From Mactra quadrangularis (lineage: Eukaryota; Mollusca; Bivalvia; Venerida; Mactridae): a stretch of 64,000 nucleotides of DNA. Of this stretch, positions 37,941 through 48,697 are shown piece by piece (the first letter of the stretch is position 1; every line of letters starts with the position of its first letter). The DNA is taken from contig CM046294.1 of the NCBI GenBank assembly GCA_025267735.1, positions 1,088,001 to 1,152,000 on the forward strand, given 5' to 3'. Position numbers and translations under genes: made by a program. The notes beneath the pieces were generated by a model. That model did not search any database, was not told the origin of the DNA, and saw only the letters and a list, made by a program, of their open reading frames with translations.

Positions 37941-37975
37941 AGGACATAAACCAGTTTTGTTCTGACCCATCAAAG
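37937..37975. mobile_element. Fold-back element FB2, half copy
   Basis: Only the right arm is present (ACCAGTTTTGTTCTGACCCA), directly abutting the end of the ACCCCCGC-type repeat at 37659-37940. This suggests that repeat landed in, or deleted, the other arm. Confidence 0.4.
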
Positions 37976-38942
37976 TAGCCTGTCAATTTTGAACATTGAA
38001 AAAAGTTCCCATATGTGACCGAGGATGGTTGTCACATCATGAAATTTTACATTTTTACAAAATATTACAATATATTAACAGTGAGGTCTCTACAAATACA
38101 ATAATACTGACATATACAAAATTAAGGTTCACATAATAATTTTAATATATAAAGCAAGGTGTCTGCATAATAACTAAAGAATGGGTGGGTGGGGTGATGG
38201 CTGTAAAAATGTACAATTCTGCATGCTTTTAATTTGTTGTTGCAACCATTGCATATTTTGATATAATAAAACAAACTTTTCATTATTATCATAATTATAA
38301 TAAGTGTTATTGAACATACGTTAAGGCTATTTTTTTCACATTTTGATTTTTACATCACAAAACAACAGAGTCACGACAAATAAAGCTTGGGTGTCCCTAA
38401 GTTAACACTTTTTGACTGAAACTGATTATGTGACAGACAGAATAATGAATGTATGATCTAATTAAAGCTAATAAGACAACACACATGACTAATGATGAAA
38501 AAAGCAGTATTTATATTTTATTCAGATGCTCATTTAAGTTTAAGTTCGATTTTGTTGGTATTACTAAATAGGATGATTGTTTATTACTCCATTTAATTAT
38601 GAAACAGAAAAAGCTAATGCGAATACATACATGACTTAAATGATAGTTTGAGTTTATTGGCATACTAAATAGGATGTTTGTATACTCCATTTGATTATAA
38701 AACAAAAAAAGGTAATGTGAATACATACATGACTAATGATGAAAAAAGCAGTGTTTGAATGCATGATGCCTGTTTATCTGCATACAAACTCAGAAAGTCT
38801 TATTATGTCATTTAATGCATGAAGTTGATCATGATGTATAAGTTGTTCATGCATCTTGAAGCATTGTTGCAAGCTACTAGCAAAATTTATGTTGTGATAA
38901 GATCTCGAGATCTAGATTTATCCGAGGATTGTAAGTAAGGAC

Positions 38943-39260
38943 AATTTTTTTTGTTTTTTGTTGGGTTTAATGCGGTAGCAACGTTTTGTATAGGTCATAT
39001 AATGGCGGTCAGTCATTTGCACCTACCCACTCCTTCTGGAAAGGCTAAATCTCTAGATTCAGCTGTTAACCAACTACTAAGCGCATACTTTCGTTAGTGA
39101 CTGACAACTGCCCTACATAATTAAAAATCATTGGTAGGAGGGAGAACTCCGTAGAAATAATTACATAACCAAACTCCACGAAAGTATGCCCAGCCCGGGA
39201 ATCGAACCCACGACCCTTCTATCAGAAGACTTGTGTGCTACCAACTGAGCTAGCCGGACA
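38943..39260 (-). mobile_element. tRNA-derived SINE, full length
   Basis: On the minus strand the head has GCTAGCTCAGTTGGTAGCAC (box A) and GGTTCGATTCCCGGGC (box B), then the shared body and the tail AACCCAACAAAAAAC. The copy is close to the family consensus and retains its pol III promoter boxes. Confidence 0.88.
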
Positions 39261-39332
39261 GCTAAAAGACAACTGACCGTCACAATACGACTGAAGAAAT
39301 GATGACTCACACAAAAAAGCACCTAACATAAC

Positions 39333-39408
39333 CATGGGTCAGTGCAAAACAAGCATATATTTTTTCTTTATTTAGATGTACTTAGACTAGTTTTGCAATG
39401 ACTGATTG
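39333..39408. mobile_element. Fold-back element FB2, copy
   Basis: CATGGGTCAGTGCAAAACAA on the left and CTTAGACTAGTTTTGCAATG on the right, loop TTTCTTTATTTAG. Close to the consensus in both arms. Confidence 0.65.
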
Positions 39409-41135
39409 AAATGAAATGAATATATATATTTTTTAAACTTAAATAACAAATTCTTCATGGACTCAGAAGCCTAAAATGGTGCAATACTTATAAATTCCAC
39501 TAACTTGAAAATTTATAATCACAAGGATTGTTATTGATCATACATACTTAAAATGAATGATATAAAATTCATGATTACATATATCATGAATATAAGGTAC
39601 AGAAACCTACAAAATAGTAACATAGGACAAGGAGCTCAACATACGTATTATAAAATTTATGATGTCCTAAGCTCACCATTATTTATTAAGCTTAAGATTA
39701 AAAAAAATGTGTTATATTTTTTAGGGTGTTGCTATTTTTTTCAACAAACATATCTCTTACAAATACAGAAACGTATCAATACTGTATATTTAAGTGTTGA
39801 TGTTTGAATAAGATCTATGTCCATTTCAATTTGTGTATGCTCAGAAAATGGTACTATCAATTGTAGCTAATGCTAATCTTGAAAATATGTTTTCTGAGCT
39901 CACTTGGTGAAATAAAAGCAATCTTACATCAACATCTATGAATATCCTTAAAATCTAAATTTTAAAAAATCTTAAAACTCAACCTAGGTCAAATTTTCAA
40001 ATTTTGTGGAAAAAAAATCAATTTGAGTCAATTAAAAAAAAAGAGACAAAAATGAACAGAAAAATAAAATTTTGCTAGAATTATAACACCATTGTCAAGT
40101 CCAGACTTTACAATTCAAGAAATATTTTGTTTTTCATATCTAAGCTAGCCAATTAATAAAAAAATGATGAAAATAACTTGTCCCACAATACATTACAATA
40201 GACGTTGTCTAGTTTTCTAAACAAATTTTGACATGGTATACAATTAAAGTAACAGTTGTATTGTTCAAAAGTGTCGACAGACATTGAATCAGGGTCTATA
40301 TGATCAATACCAGACAAAAGAGACTCCATAATAAGCGCCAAAAAAAATATTGTCATAGACAGTTTTATTTTTCCCGAGATTGGAATGAAGTTGAGGACGA
40401 CTCAATAAATCTATCCTCCAGACTCGCTGCCTTTTAGACTTAAAATGAAGACTGTAACATAAAAATCAAATATATAAAATATCAAGAAATGATAACCATA
40501 TTTAAACTGTCTATATTTTTTAGGAAAAAATTGATAAGTGAACTTTTTTCAGATAGTGTTAATAATCCATATAACCATGTTTTTTAACACTTTTATGTAT
40601 GGTGGCTGACTCACCTAACTATTTTTACCATTTATGAATCTGAACAAAGTGTTGGATCGAAATGTCATTTAAATGAATCAAAATTAAAACAAAGTAAAAC
40701 ATGTTTTCCTGACTAATGTAAATCTCCTGATTTTTTCACTGTTTTAGATATCACTGAACATAAAAGATTAACATTTAAGCCACTGACAATTATTTCAAAT
40801 TTACTGATAACTAGATAAATCTATCAAAGGGAAGTAACTCCATACCCATCTATATAATAACTCAAGATATATAACATAATATGACTAGCACACAAGGGAA
40901 GTAATTGTGATAAAATTTTAGAAAGCAGTTTTTATTATATGAAAGGGAGATAATCATTGCATTCCTCTAGTAAATGATATACATGTACTAGCATTATTAT
41001 ATAAGCTTAACACAAAAACGCAGAGCATAATACAGCAACAGCACTCCATAGTCTGATATGGACACATGATAAGCGAGGCATAGATCTTAAATAATGACAT
41101 TATGTTTAGAAAGTTGTTTTAAATGAGCAAATAAA

Positions 41136-41201
41136 AAGTGCAAAACAGTCGTAACTCACTCTTTTTTTATTGAGCTATGACTGTTTTGAGCTAAACCTGC
41201 A
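41136..41201. mobile_element. Fold-back element FB1, copy 7
   Basis: GTGCAAAACAGTCGTAACTC on the left (outer 8 bp lost) and TATGACTGTTTTGAGCTAAA plus CCTGC on the right. It lies about 275 bp past the donor of the exon at 41477-41629. Confidence 0.7.
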
Positions 41202-41476
41202 AAATATAACCAATATTTGACACTTTTAAGTCAATTGAGTAAGTTTGTCCATATTTACGACCATAGCCACACCTACAAGTTTGCACATGAGACTAATGAG
41301 TGTTGTCATATTATACAAATGGTAGAATACAGGACTAATAACGATACACTATTTACACATTCACCTAACATTGCCAATACTACGATACAAGATACACAAT
41401 AAACAGTTTCGGGATATTTTGATTAACTGTGTATAATTTATAATATGCAATGGTTGCGTTACCCAGAAACACTTAC

Positions 41477-41629
41477 AACTAAGTCATCTTGATTGCGAGG
41501 ACCCTCACTCAGTTTAGGGGAGGGAAAAAAGCTCTGAAAGGGTAGCTGAAGGGAGCTCCGACGTTGTTTACTAATCGGGGCTTCCAACATGGATTGTGCT
41601 CGACCAATCATTGACTCTCTTCGTAACAT
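41477..41629 (-). CDS. Coding cassette exon with RRxS phospho-site motifs
   Basis: This 153-nt exon (51 codons, phase 0 at both ends) has acceptor ATATGTTTAG and donor TTAGTT followed by GTAAGTG. It begins MLRRESMIGRAQSMLEAPIS, continues KQRRSSLQLPFQSFFPSPKL and ends SEGPRNQDDLV. LRRES and QRRSS match basophilic-kinase (PKA-type) consensus sites, and SPKL is a proline-directed site; these are motif matches only. The initial Met is probably an internal residue. Its G+C and codon use stand out from the flanking introns. Part of the same disordered, regulated stretch as its neighbours. Family not recognised. Confidence 0.8.
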
Positions 41630-41968
41630 CTAAACATATTAAGAAACAAAATACATAACTTTGACAAATTTATTATGATAACTTAAAAACATGAATATAA
41701 AAATATGTGTATAGGTCGTTTAAAATAATTTGAGACAAACTTAAACAATTTTCAATATAAACAATGTCTCCTACTATCCTAAACAAGCTATAGAAAATAA
41801 ATTTCAAGCCATCTTGATCTTTAAGGCATTCCAGTATTTCATGTCAAAGCAATTCATAGTGAATCAACTGGCTATAACTCTGTATCATTCTAAAGTAGCT
41901 AAACTCCTAGTCTAGCTTACTTTATCTTGGAGCTGTATAATATATACCTAAAACTATCTTGCTAAAAC

Positions 41969-42388
41969 CAGGGCTTTTTCAGCCTATCTCATGGGGCCGA
42001 ATATGGGCCAAGTTCCCAATGCCAAATAACTACCATTTTTTCCAATTTCAAGAAAAAATTCCCAATCTTGTTAAATAATTCCCTTTAAACAGGATGTCTT
42101 TTGTCTTTACAAAAGAAACCACGAGATTTCATGTAAAAATAATAAATACATGAGAATTTGTATTTAATGCCTCACTGAACTGTAAGAACAAACTCTTTAA
42201 GTGCACTGCAACACTTTCAGAGACACCAAAGCAAGGCATATAAAGGTTTAATGCAGAAAACTTAATGATGAAATTTCCCAATTGGGTTAATTTGTCAATA
42301 TTTTCTTCCTAAATCGGACTATTTACAGCATTAAAAATTCCCAATTTGGGCAGGGGCCTTTTTCCCAAACCCCCCTGAAAAAGCCCTG
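41969..42388. mobile_element. CAGGG-ended MITE, copy 2
   Basis: Same 14-bp inverted ends as copy 1, same orientation, 420 bp, with scattered substitutions. It lies about 340 bp upstream, in gene orientation, of the exon at 41477-41629. Confidence 0.8.
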
Positions 42389-42444
42389 AAAACTAAGCGA
42401 TTGTATGTATGAAAATCAAGACAAGTTGAATAGGCCACTCAATA

Positions 42445-42524
42445 TTGACAGGTCAGAACAATACTAGTCTACGTCCTTCTTTATTTACATACAGTTAGAC
42501 TAGTTTTGTACTAACCTATCAAGT
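42445..42524. mobile_element. Fold-back element FB2, copy
   Basis: TTGACAGGTCAGAACAATAC plus TAGTCTA on the left and AGTTAGACTAGTTTTGTACT on the right, loop TTCTTTATTTACAT. Confidence 0.65.
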
Positions 42525-43627
42525 TATATGAAGTGTTAGTTGTAGACATTTTATGGGCAACACTTTCATGATAGTTGCCCCTAAGAACATTGGTAGTGAA
42601 AGATTTAAATGTGATTTGGGACAAAATAACACTTTAAAGGGACACTACTCTGTATAGATTATAAAGTGGGGAGGATTATGTCTGGGGTTTATGGTAATAA
42701 ATAAAGGGCCATTAACATGACAAAACATGGTACAAAATAATCTATAAGAAAAGTCTTTACTTTGTAAGATGATTTAAAACCTCTTAAATTGAAACAAAAT
42801 TTCTAAAGTCAAGGAGATAAAAATAAGTCCTATATCTTCGGAAAATGGCTTTTTATTCATTCTTTAACCCACATACTTCTTTCAGAAGTGACCGCACCCT
42901 TTATTAACCATAATAATTGAACATTAGTAGAATTTATACATTAAATGGGATTTAAAAGGTTAGAGAACACTTCAACAGATTTCAAGAATGAGATTATGAA
43001 AATATTGAAATCAAAGCGCTGTACACACTGGTAAATGACCAGTGATTGAAATTTATGAGTTTTTGTTAAGATATGAAAAATGTATGAGTGCCAAATCATG
43101 GGTGTTGCAAACATTATGACTTTTTAATCATATGAAAACTTACTATTTTTTTTTTTTTTAAATCCTTTAAATTAGAGAATTTCTACTCATTAATTAAATA
43201 CTAAATGTACATTGTATATAAGCAATTACCGGTAATGAAAAAAAGATTTTTTTTATAAAAGATTTTGAAACCATAATTTTTAAGAAAATTATTATCAAAC
43301 TAGCAAAAGTAAGTCACATGATAATGAATTTAAAGGGAACAACATTCACTGAATTTCACTAAATTAAAAAAATAAGTATAATTTTTTGCAATATAACATT
43401 TTTTTTTATATGACACAATTCATTATTTTGCATTGCAAGGGGATGGTCTGTGCAATGATGTCTCATTTAACAAGAAAACCAACAAAACAAAAAAAATCAT
43501 GAAATTGCATAGGGACTGAAAAACATGATTCTTGATAATGGGTTTCCGTGACAACAAATCTGGAACTCAAAGCAGGAAGTGAAAACAACAAAGTTAATCA
43601 AGTCAGTGAGTTCCGAAATGGATTTAC

Positions 43628-43639
43628 CTTGACAACCTC
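43628..43639 (-). CDS. 12-nt microexon encoding EVVK
   Basis: On the minus strand a long pyrimidine tract ending TTTCTCTTTCGTTAG is followed by GAGGTTGTCAAG and then donor GTAAATCC. The 12 bases are exactly four codons, Glu-Val-Val-Lys. They are phase 0 at both ends and sit between phase-0 exons at 50210 and 41477, so inclusion or skipping keeps the frame. Such tiny phase-preserving exons are a known class of alternatively spliced microexon, enriched in neurons in vertebrates. The acceptor is among the strongest in the window. Support is from splice signals and phase only, without homology. Confidence 0.55.
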
Positions 43640-43684
43640 CTAACGAAAGAGAAAATAAGGAAATAACTTATAAGTACTAAGAAA

Positions 43685-43875
43685 AAACTTATAATAGTAC
43701 ATTGGTTACCTAGCAACAATCTAATAACAAAATGTGCCTGTCAATGGTCAACTAAGAAAATTTGCCTAGCAATTGTCAAATAATAAAACTTTTGCTTGGC
43801 AACAGTCATATAACAAAGCATTTTTGGTTGTCAAATAATAAACTTTTGCCTAGAAACATGCAGTCAAATAATTTT
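43685..43875. repeat. Degenerate tandem repeat (TTGCCTAGCAAC..CAAATAATAAA)
   Basis: Four to five units of about 37-40 bp with TGCCTAGCAATTGTCAAATA-like cores. They are immediately upstream, in gene orientation, of the 12-nt microexon. Confidence 0.6.
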
Positions 43876-44253
43876 TAAGCATTTTTTAGAAAAACAAGTT
43901 TTTAGAGTTAGACATAATATACATACAGTAATTATATGGAAAGTTTTCTGGACATTTTTTGTCAGTATTTTAAGACAAACCATACAACAGTCTAATCATC
44001 TTCTTAACTTTAAGATGGCAACTCTACTTAGTATGTCATTTGACAGGAAACTTGCTGGTTCTGTCATGCAAACTTTCGTTTGGTTTGTTTCAAGGTCTAC
44101 TTTACCATGATAAAGTATTCCATGATAAAACTAGGTCAATTTTGGTCAATTTTGAAAGTGCCACTGCAAGCTGTATTAAACCATAACTCCAATATTTAAG
44201 TAAAAAATAAAGAAAGTACAATATAGTATTCTATTTTCTGTATGAGAATTATA

Positions 44254-44332
44254 TCAAGGGTTGTCGCAAGACTTTAGTAACTTGCTCTTTAACACATCTG
44301 TGCTTGCTACAGTCTTGCAGACAACCCTCAAT
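44254..44332. mobile_element. Fold-back element FB3, copy 2
   Basis: TCAAGGGTTGTCGCAAGACT on the left and CAGTCTTGCAGACAACCCTC on the right. Same arms as 14088-14160. Confidence 0.65.
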
Positions 44333-44550
44333 ATAGAATCTATTGTTTTAACATAGAAAATTCATTATACATGTATAATCGGGTTAATAACTTTAAGACT
44401 AAATGGGAGTTTTTAAATCAAATATATTTGATACAAGAAAAATGATACAAGAAAATTGTTACACAAAACACTGTTAAGTTATTAAGGCAATTGAACAAAA
44501 AAGGCACTAAAAAGACAATTTCAAATAAAAGTATTATTCACAAAGTACAT

Positions 44551-44630
44551 ATCAATGGATCAGAACCAAACTAGGCTAACTACATGTATATATATGGAAG
44601 GATGTAGGCTAGTTTTACACTGACACATTA
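44551..44630. mobile_element. Fold-back element FB2, copy
   Basis: ATCAATGGATCAGAACCAAA on the left and TAGGCTAGTTTTACACTGAC on the right. In the loop region ATGTATATATATGG the AT pairs differ from other copies. Confidence 0.65.
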
Positions 44631-45450
44631 ATATACAGAATTATAAAATAAAATTTAATAAAAAATTTAAGTTGTAAGAATCATAAGTGAGAGCTGAATT
44701 TAAAACAAATTAAATATATAATGATACACTAGTATCACAGAAAGTTAACTTCTTGATACATTATAGTTTTAACATGAGTTTTTTATTTCCAAATTTTCAA
44801 TAAAATAGAAAAAATGATTGTATCTTAAGAAAGACAGAAAACGGCAAAAAAAAATAATCCTGGAATATATTATCAGTTTCCGTGTTATTTTGAATCTAGT
44901 TGAATTTATGTATTGCAATTTTATAAATCTCAAATGGTTTTTTGGGGTTATAGAAGCTTTTCATACAGAAACTTGCCACAGCTGAATTGGAGGAGGGGTC
45001 CCTGTGATAAAGCTCTCCCCCCCCCAAAAAAAAAATCAGAATGTCAGAAATTCAAATTCAGAATAGAGTGGTAATCAATATTGTTTGAAATGGTAGTTAA
45101 AGACAAAGCATTGAAATTCATCCATTTACCATACATTATATGCATGCATTCACCCAAATTCCAAAATCTTTCAACAAGCATTATTATTCATAGACTCTAC
45201 GGAATAATGCTGAAAATGCTTGAATACATTTAGTTGTTTATAGCATGAACCTGAAACATTGACCTTTTAAACTGACATCCCAAAAACCTCTTAACAAATA
45301 TTGATCATTTCCATATTTGGTAATATAAGAAGAAAAACATGTCTTAATAGAGATTATTATTTACCACATGACATTATTTTGCCTTTTGTGTCAATGACCC
45401 ACTGAGTGAGAGTCACACTACAGGTTTCCAATACTCAATGTTCCAATATA

Positions 45451-45966
45451 CAGTGCCATCCATAATTACCTTTACACTTTTGTAAATGTATGATTTGTAT
45501 TTTATTTTTTTACCAATACTTGATAGATAAAAAACAACAAGTAAATCTGTGAGCTAATGCTCACTAGTGATACCCCCGCCAAAATCTAAAAATATGCGAC
45601 AAACAGGAAGTAGATGAGCAAGGAGCATGAAATCGCTTTACACCACATGGGACTATGGGATGAAGCAATATGCAAAGTATTAGGCTGCTGCATGTTATAG
45701 TTGCTGAGAAAACTGCGACGGAAATTTTGTAACGGACAGACGGACGGACCGACGGTCGGACGGACAAGGGTAAAACAGTATACCCCCCTCTTCTTCGAAG
45801 CGGGGGTATAAAAATTACAGTTGTATGAAGAATCATAACTGTTCTTTAAAATGTTACATTCTATTTTAACTTCACCAATGCATAAATACATCTAAAGTAA
45901 GATTTAATTGTGTTAATGAAAATCCAGCATTTTTTTAAAGTGTAAAGGTAATTTTGGATGGCACTG
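45451..45966. mobile_element. Tc1/mariner-like MITE with nested insertion
   Basis: The ends CAGTGCCATCCATAATTACC and, inverted, CAGTGCCATCCAAAATTACC continue to about 30 bp with one mismatch, and TA lies directly outside each end. A CAGT start and TA target are the hallmarks of Tc1/mariner. Removing the nested repeat (45536-45813) leaves about 238 bp, too short for a transposase. Confidence 0.88.
45536..45813 (+). mobile_element. ACCCCCGC-ended repeat, copy 3 (nested)
   Basis: Nearly identical to copies 1 and 2, with its own version of the GACG block. It lies inside the Tc1/mariner-like MITE at 45451-45966, showing it inserted after that element. Confidence 0.85.
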
Positions 45967-46967
45967 TACATACAGAGCAATGGTTCTCTGATAATTTGGT
46001 TAACAGCCAGCCAACTCTTTATAAAAGCCACTTCCACTCAAAAGATATCCATACTAAGACAGAGGGCAATTTATCTCTTAAATAAATGGTCTTACAAAAG
46101 CCATCTCTCAACAATGTTCATATATACCCGGTAATTATATACTGCAATCAAAGCTGCTTCTCAAGAATATTTAATGCAGCTTCAGCCAATTCTTGAACTC
46201 TGACAAACTGAACAATTTATCTATAAAACTGGTCTGACTGTGTAGCCATGTACAAAAAGAAAAAGCCATACGGTAAATTAGAAAATGATGAGAATGAATC
46301 ATTCAAAAATAATATTCTTTAAAAATCCAATTTCCATGCACAGGTTTGACCTGCTGAGACTCCAGAGATTGAACCCACAGCCTCAAAATTCAAAATCTTA
46401 TACTCATCCATGGAATTTCTAACCATAGTTCCATGAGTTTCATGGAAACATATCCTGATATTCCACAGAAAAAATCAAAGACAAAAACAAACTGAGAAAT
46501 GTAATGAGAAATAATACCATGTCAAATTTCTGGAATTCTTTCAAACAAGTAAATCATACAGTCAAAGGAACAACATGTTTTTTATGTCTTTTATTAATAG
46601 TCTAGGATATGTGGTGCAAAAGGCTATGATAGGATTCAAATCTAGGAGTCCCTAAGGGATTCCTGGTTCCAAAACCAACATGGGCTTATTTTTAAAAGCT
46701 TTCCAAAAAAAAATTTGATTATACAGTACAGCTACTCTTGAACAACACCCACTGGGGATGACTTATGTGTGTTAAATTGCTGTTTAAATGTCATTGCTCT
46801 TCAGAGGTTAAATTCAATTGAAAGTATGCCTAAGGGAAATAACAAAAGCTATTTTTGCGCAGATGATCTGTTCTATCGAGGACCACTCAGCAGAAATTAT
46901 ACAGTAATGTCAATTTTCCACCAAGTATATATAAAAGTTGGGCTTGTGGAAAGATGTTTGTTTTTGT

Positions 46968-47045
46968 ACAGGCTATAGACAAGGGTCCAGGAAAACTAGG
47001 TTAGGTGAGCTTAAATTGCCTTAAAACGACCCTAATTTGTGTTGA
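46968..47045 (-). repeat. Dispersed repeat, inverted copy of the 6.1-kb unit
   Basis: Matches the reverse complement of 6165-6245 across GGTCCAGGAAAACTAGGTTA, GGTGAGC and AATTTGTGTTGA, with scattered mismatches. Confidence 0.55.
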
Positions 47046-47847
47046 TAAGGCGTAAAAGCCAACCCAAATAAACAAAATCTGTTGAACTTGTAAAATAAGG
47101 TTAATTATATGCACTGCAATTATCTCCCTTTATCTATGTCTTAAATGACATAAAACATTCTATTAGAAGTCAAATTAGGAAGAAGGTTAATCTCCCTAGG
47201 GCTCAGAGAAAAGCTATTAACTAATCTATAGTTATTTCTGGAACCATGCATGAATCATAAGTTAACTAAAACTGAACATTGTAATAGATTCTTATTTCAA
47301 GTCATTGCAAAGTAAAGATAATTTGTTTTGCTTTGTTTTACAGAATATAGGGACCAACTCAATGAATGCATTTATTGGTATGTTTGATTGTCTGTACAAA
47401 ATTTGTGCAGAACATGCTCTTCAAGTTGAGTCAAATATTTTGGAACAGAAGTTGCAAAACAAGCATGACATGTATCTATTGCAAACAAATGAGTACTGCA
47501 GAATAGCATTATAAGCATGACTTTAATGCAAATTTATTGTAATCTAGGTGACCAATACAGAAAGGAGTAACTTAGTTAAGAAATAAATAGTACTGTAAGA
47601 GTGGCTATTTTGATGTGGCAGTCATATTAAGATGACTGTTTATTAAGACTTTTTATTAATATTTTTTTAGAAAAATGGGGACACCACAGGAAGACAATGA
47701 AGTAATAATATCAGTCCAGTGGAAGAAAAACAACAACTCTAAAGTAATTTCTACTACTGATTAGACATTTTAATCTTGTCTAAGTTTGCACATTATGTAC
47801 ATGTTGCTTCCTTAGGGTGGACAATCTCAGGTAAAAACTCAAAATCA

Positions 47848-47880
47848 CCATTATCATCATTATTATCATCATCATCATAT
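47848..47880. repeat. (ATC/ATT)n trinucleotide stretch
   Basis: Short imperfect run of ATC and ATT units. Confidence 0.7.
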
Positions 47881-48462
47881 GTAAAACATTTAAGAAAGAA
47901 AAATGACCATGGATACACAGTGAAAACATAAAACTTAGTATAATAAACTTCCGAGTGAACAAAAGGTAATCTGAGACTGAAAACTTACTTCCAGAAGAAA
48001 AAACAAAACAAGAAATAAAATATGACCACATCAGCAAAAATATTCAAGGTCTTTTTTATAATGTATCTTCAACACACGATCAGTGTTAAAATTGTATTAA
48101 TATATATATCTGATGATATTGGCTACGTAATCATAGAAGTCGGAGATGTTAAAAAACCAGAGTGTCAATAATTCTTTGATCAGGAAAAGTTGGCCTTGAA
48201 GAGGAAACATTATCTGTTACTTTAAGGTAGTACTCCTGCAGTGTAATGCAATAATTTCACAGTCTTGGACAAAAAATTATTTTTTTGAAAACAATTAAAA
48301 CCATTTACCAAACCTTATTTTTTTTTTCTTCCAGGTTTTATCAGCTTAATCATTTTGCATGGATCATAATGTTTGAAATAGGCCTACAAAGTTATAATCA
48401 AGGAACTAGTGATAAATTGAACTTAGGATACAAAACTACTATTTTTAGAGTATTTTTCACTT

Positions 48463-48697
48463 GGGGGGGGGGAGGGTAACACCATAGCAACACATTGTAT
48501 ATGTTTTATCACAACAGACAGTCCACCTACTCAGTGTTCCTGGAAAGGCTAAATCTCTGGATTTAGCTGTTTACCAACTACTAGGGGAATACTTCCTTAA
48601 GTGCCTTACCAGGAGAAGTGAGTAGGTTGACTGACTGCCGTTAAATGACCTATACAATGTGTTGCTACAGCGTTAAACCCAACAAAAACAAAAAAAG
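48463..48697. mobile_element. Two SINE 3' halves in inverted orientation
   Basis: 48463-48600 is the SINE tail half in minus orientation (AACACCATAGCAACACATTG). 48601-48697 is a tail half in plus orientation (GAAGTGAGTAGGTTGACTGA..GCTACAGCGTTAAACCCAAC). The two face each other with only a few dozen bases between them and would form a hairpin of about 90-bp arms. Confidence 0.75.

Larger units (their letters stand above)
37608..38019. mobile_element. Possible larger inverted-repeat element around ACCCCCGC copy 2
   Basis: GTCACATATGAGAACTT at 37608-37624 is mirrored by AAGTTCCCATATGTGAC at 38003-38019 (one mismatch). The ACCCCCGC repeat and a half FB2 lie between. It could be a MITE with later insertions, or chance pairing of the decayed repeat family seen at 19.7-20.3 kb. 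Confidence 0.35.
33835..41476 (-). other. Intron between phase-0 cassette exons
   Basis: A 7.6-kb intron with no coding sequence seen. It contains an FB1 copy, a degenerate 20-22-bp tandem array, an ACCCCCGC-type repeat inside a possible larger inverted repeat, a full SINE and an FB2 copy. The 33.9-35.9 kb and 39.5-41.1 kb stretches show only AT-rich sequence with a few AAAGGGA motifs. Confidence 0.5.

Noticed and set aside
37687..37986. Minus-strand frames repeated at 45564-45891
   Set aside because: They recur because the underlying ACCCCCGC-ended repeat recurs; frames differ between copies by indels and have no recognisable protein features.
46150..46215. Minus-strand frame (VQELAEAALNILEKQL, stop)
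   Set aside because: Helical-looking but only 16 residues, no donor, and the phase does not fit the neighbouring exons.
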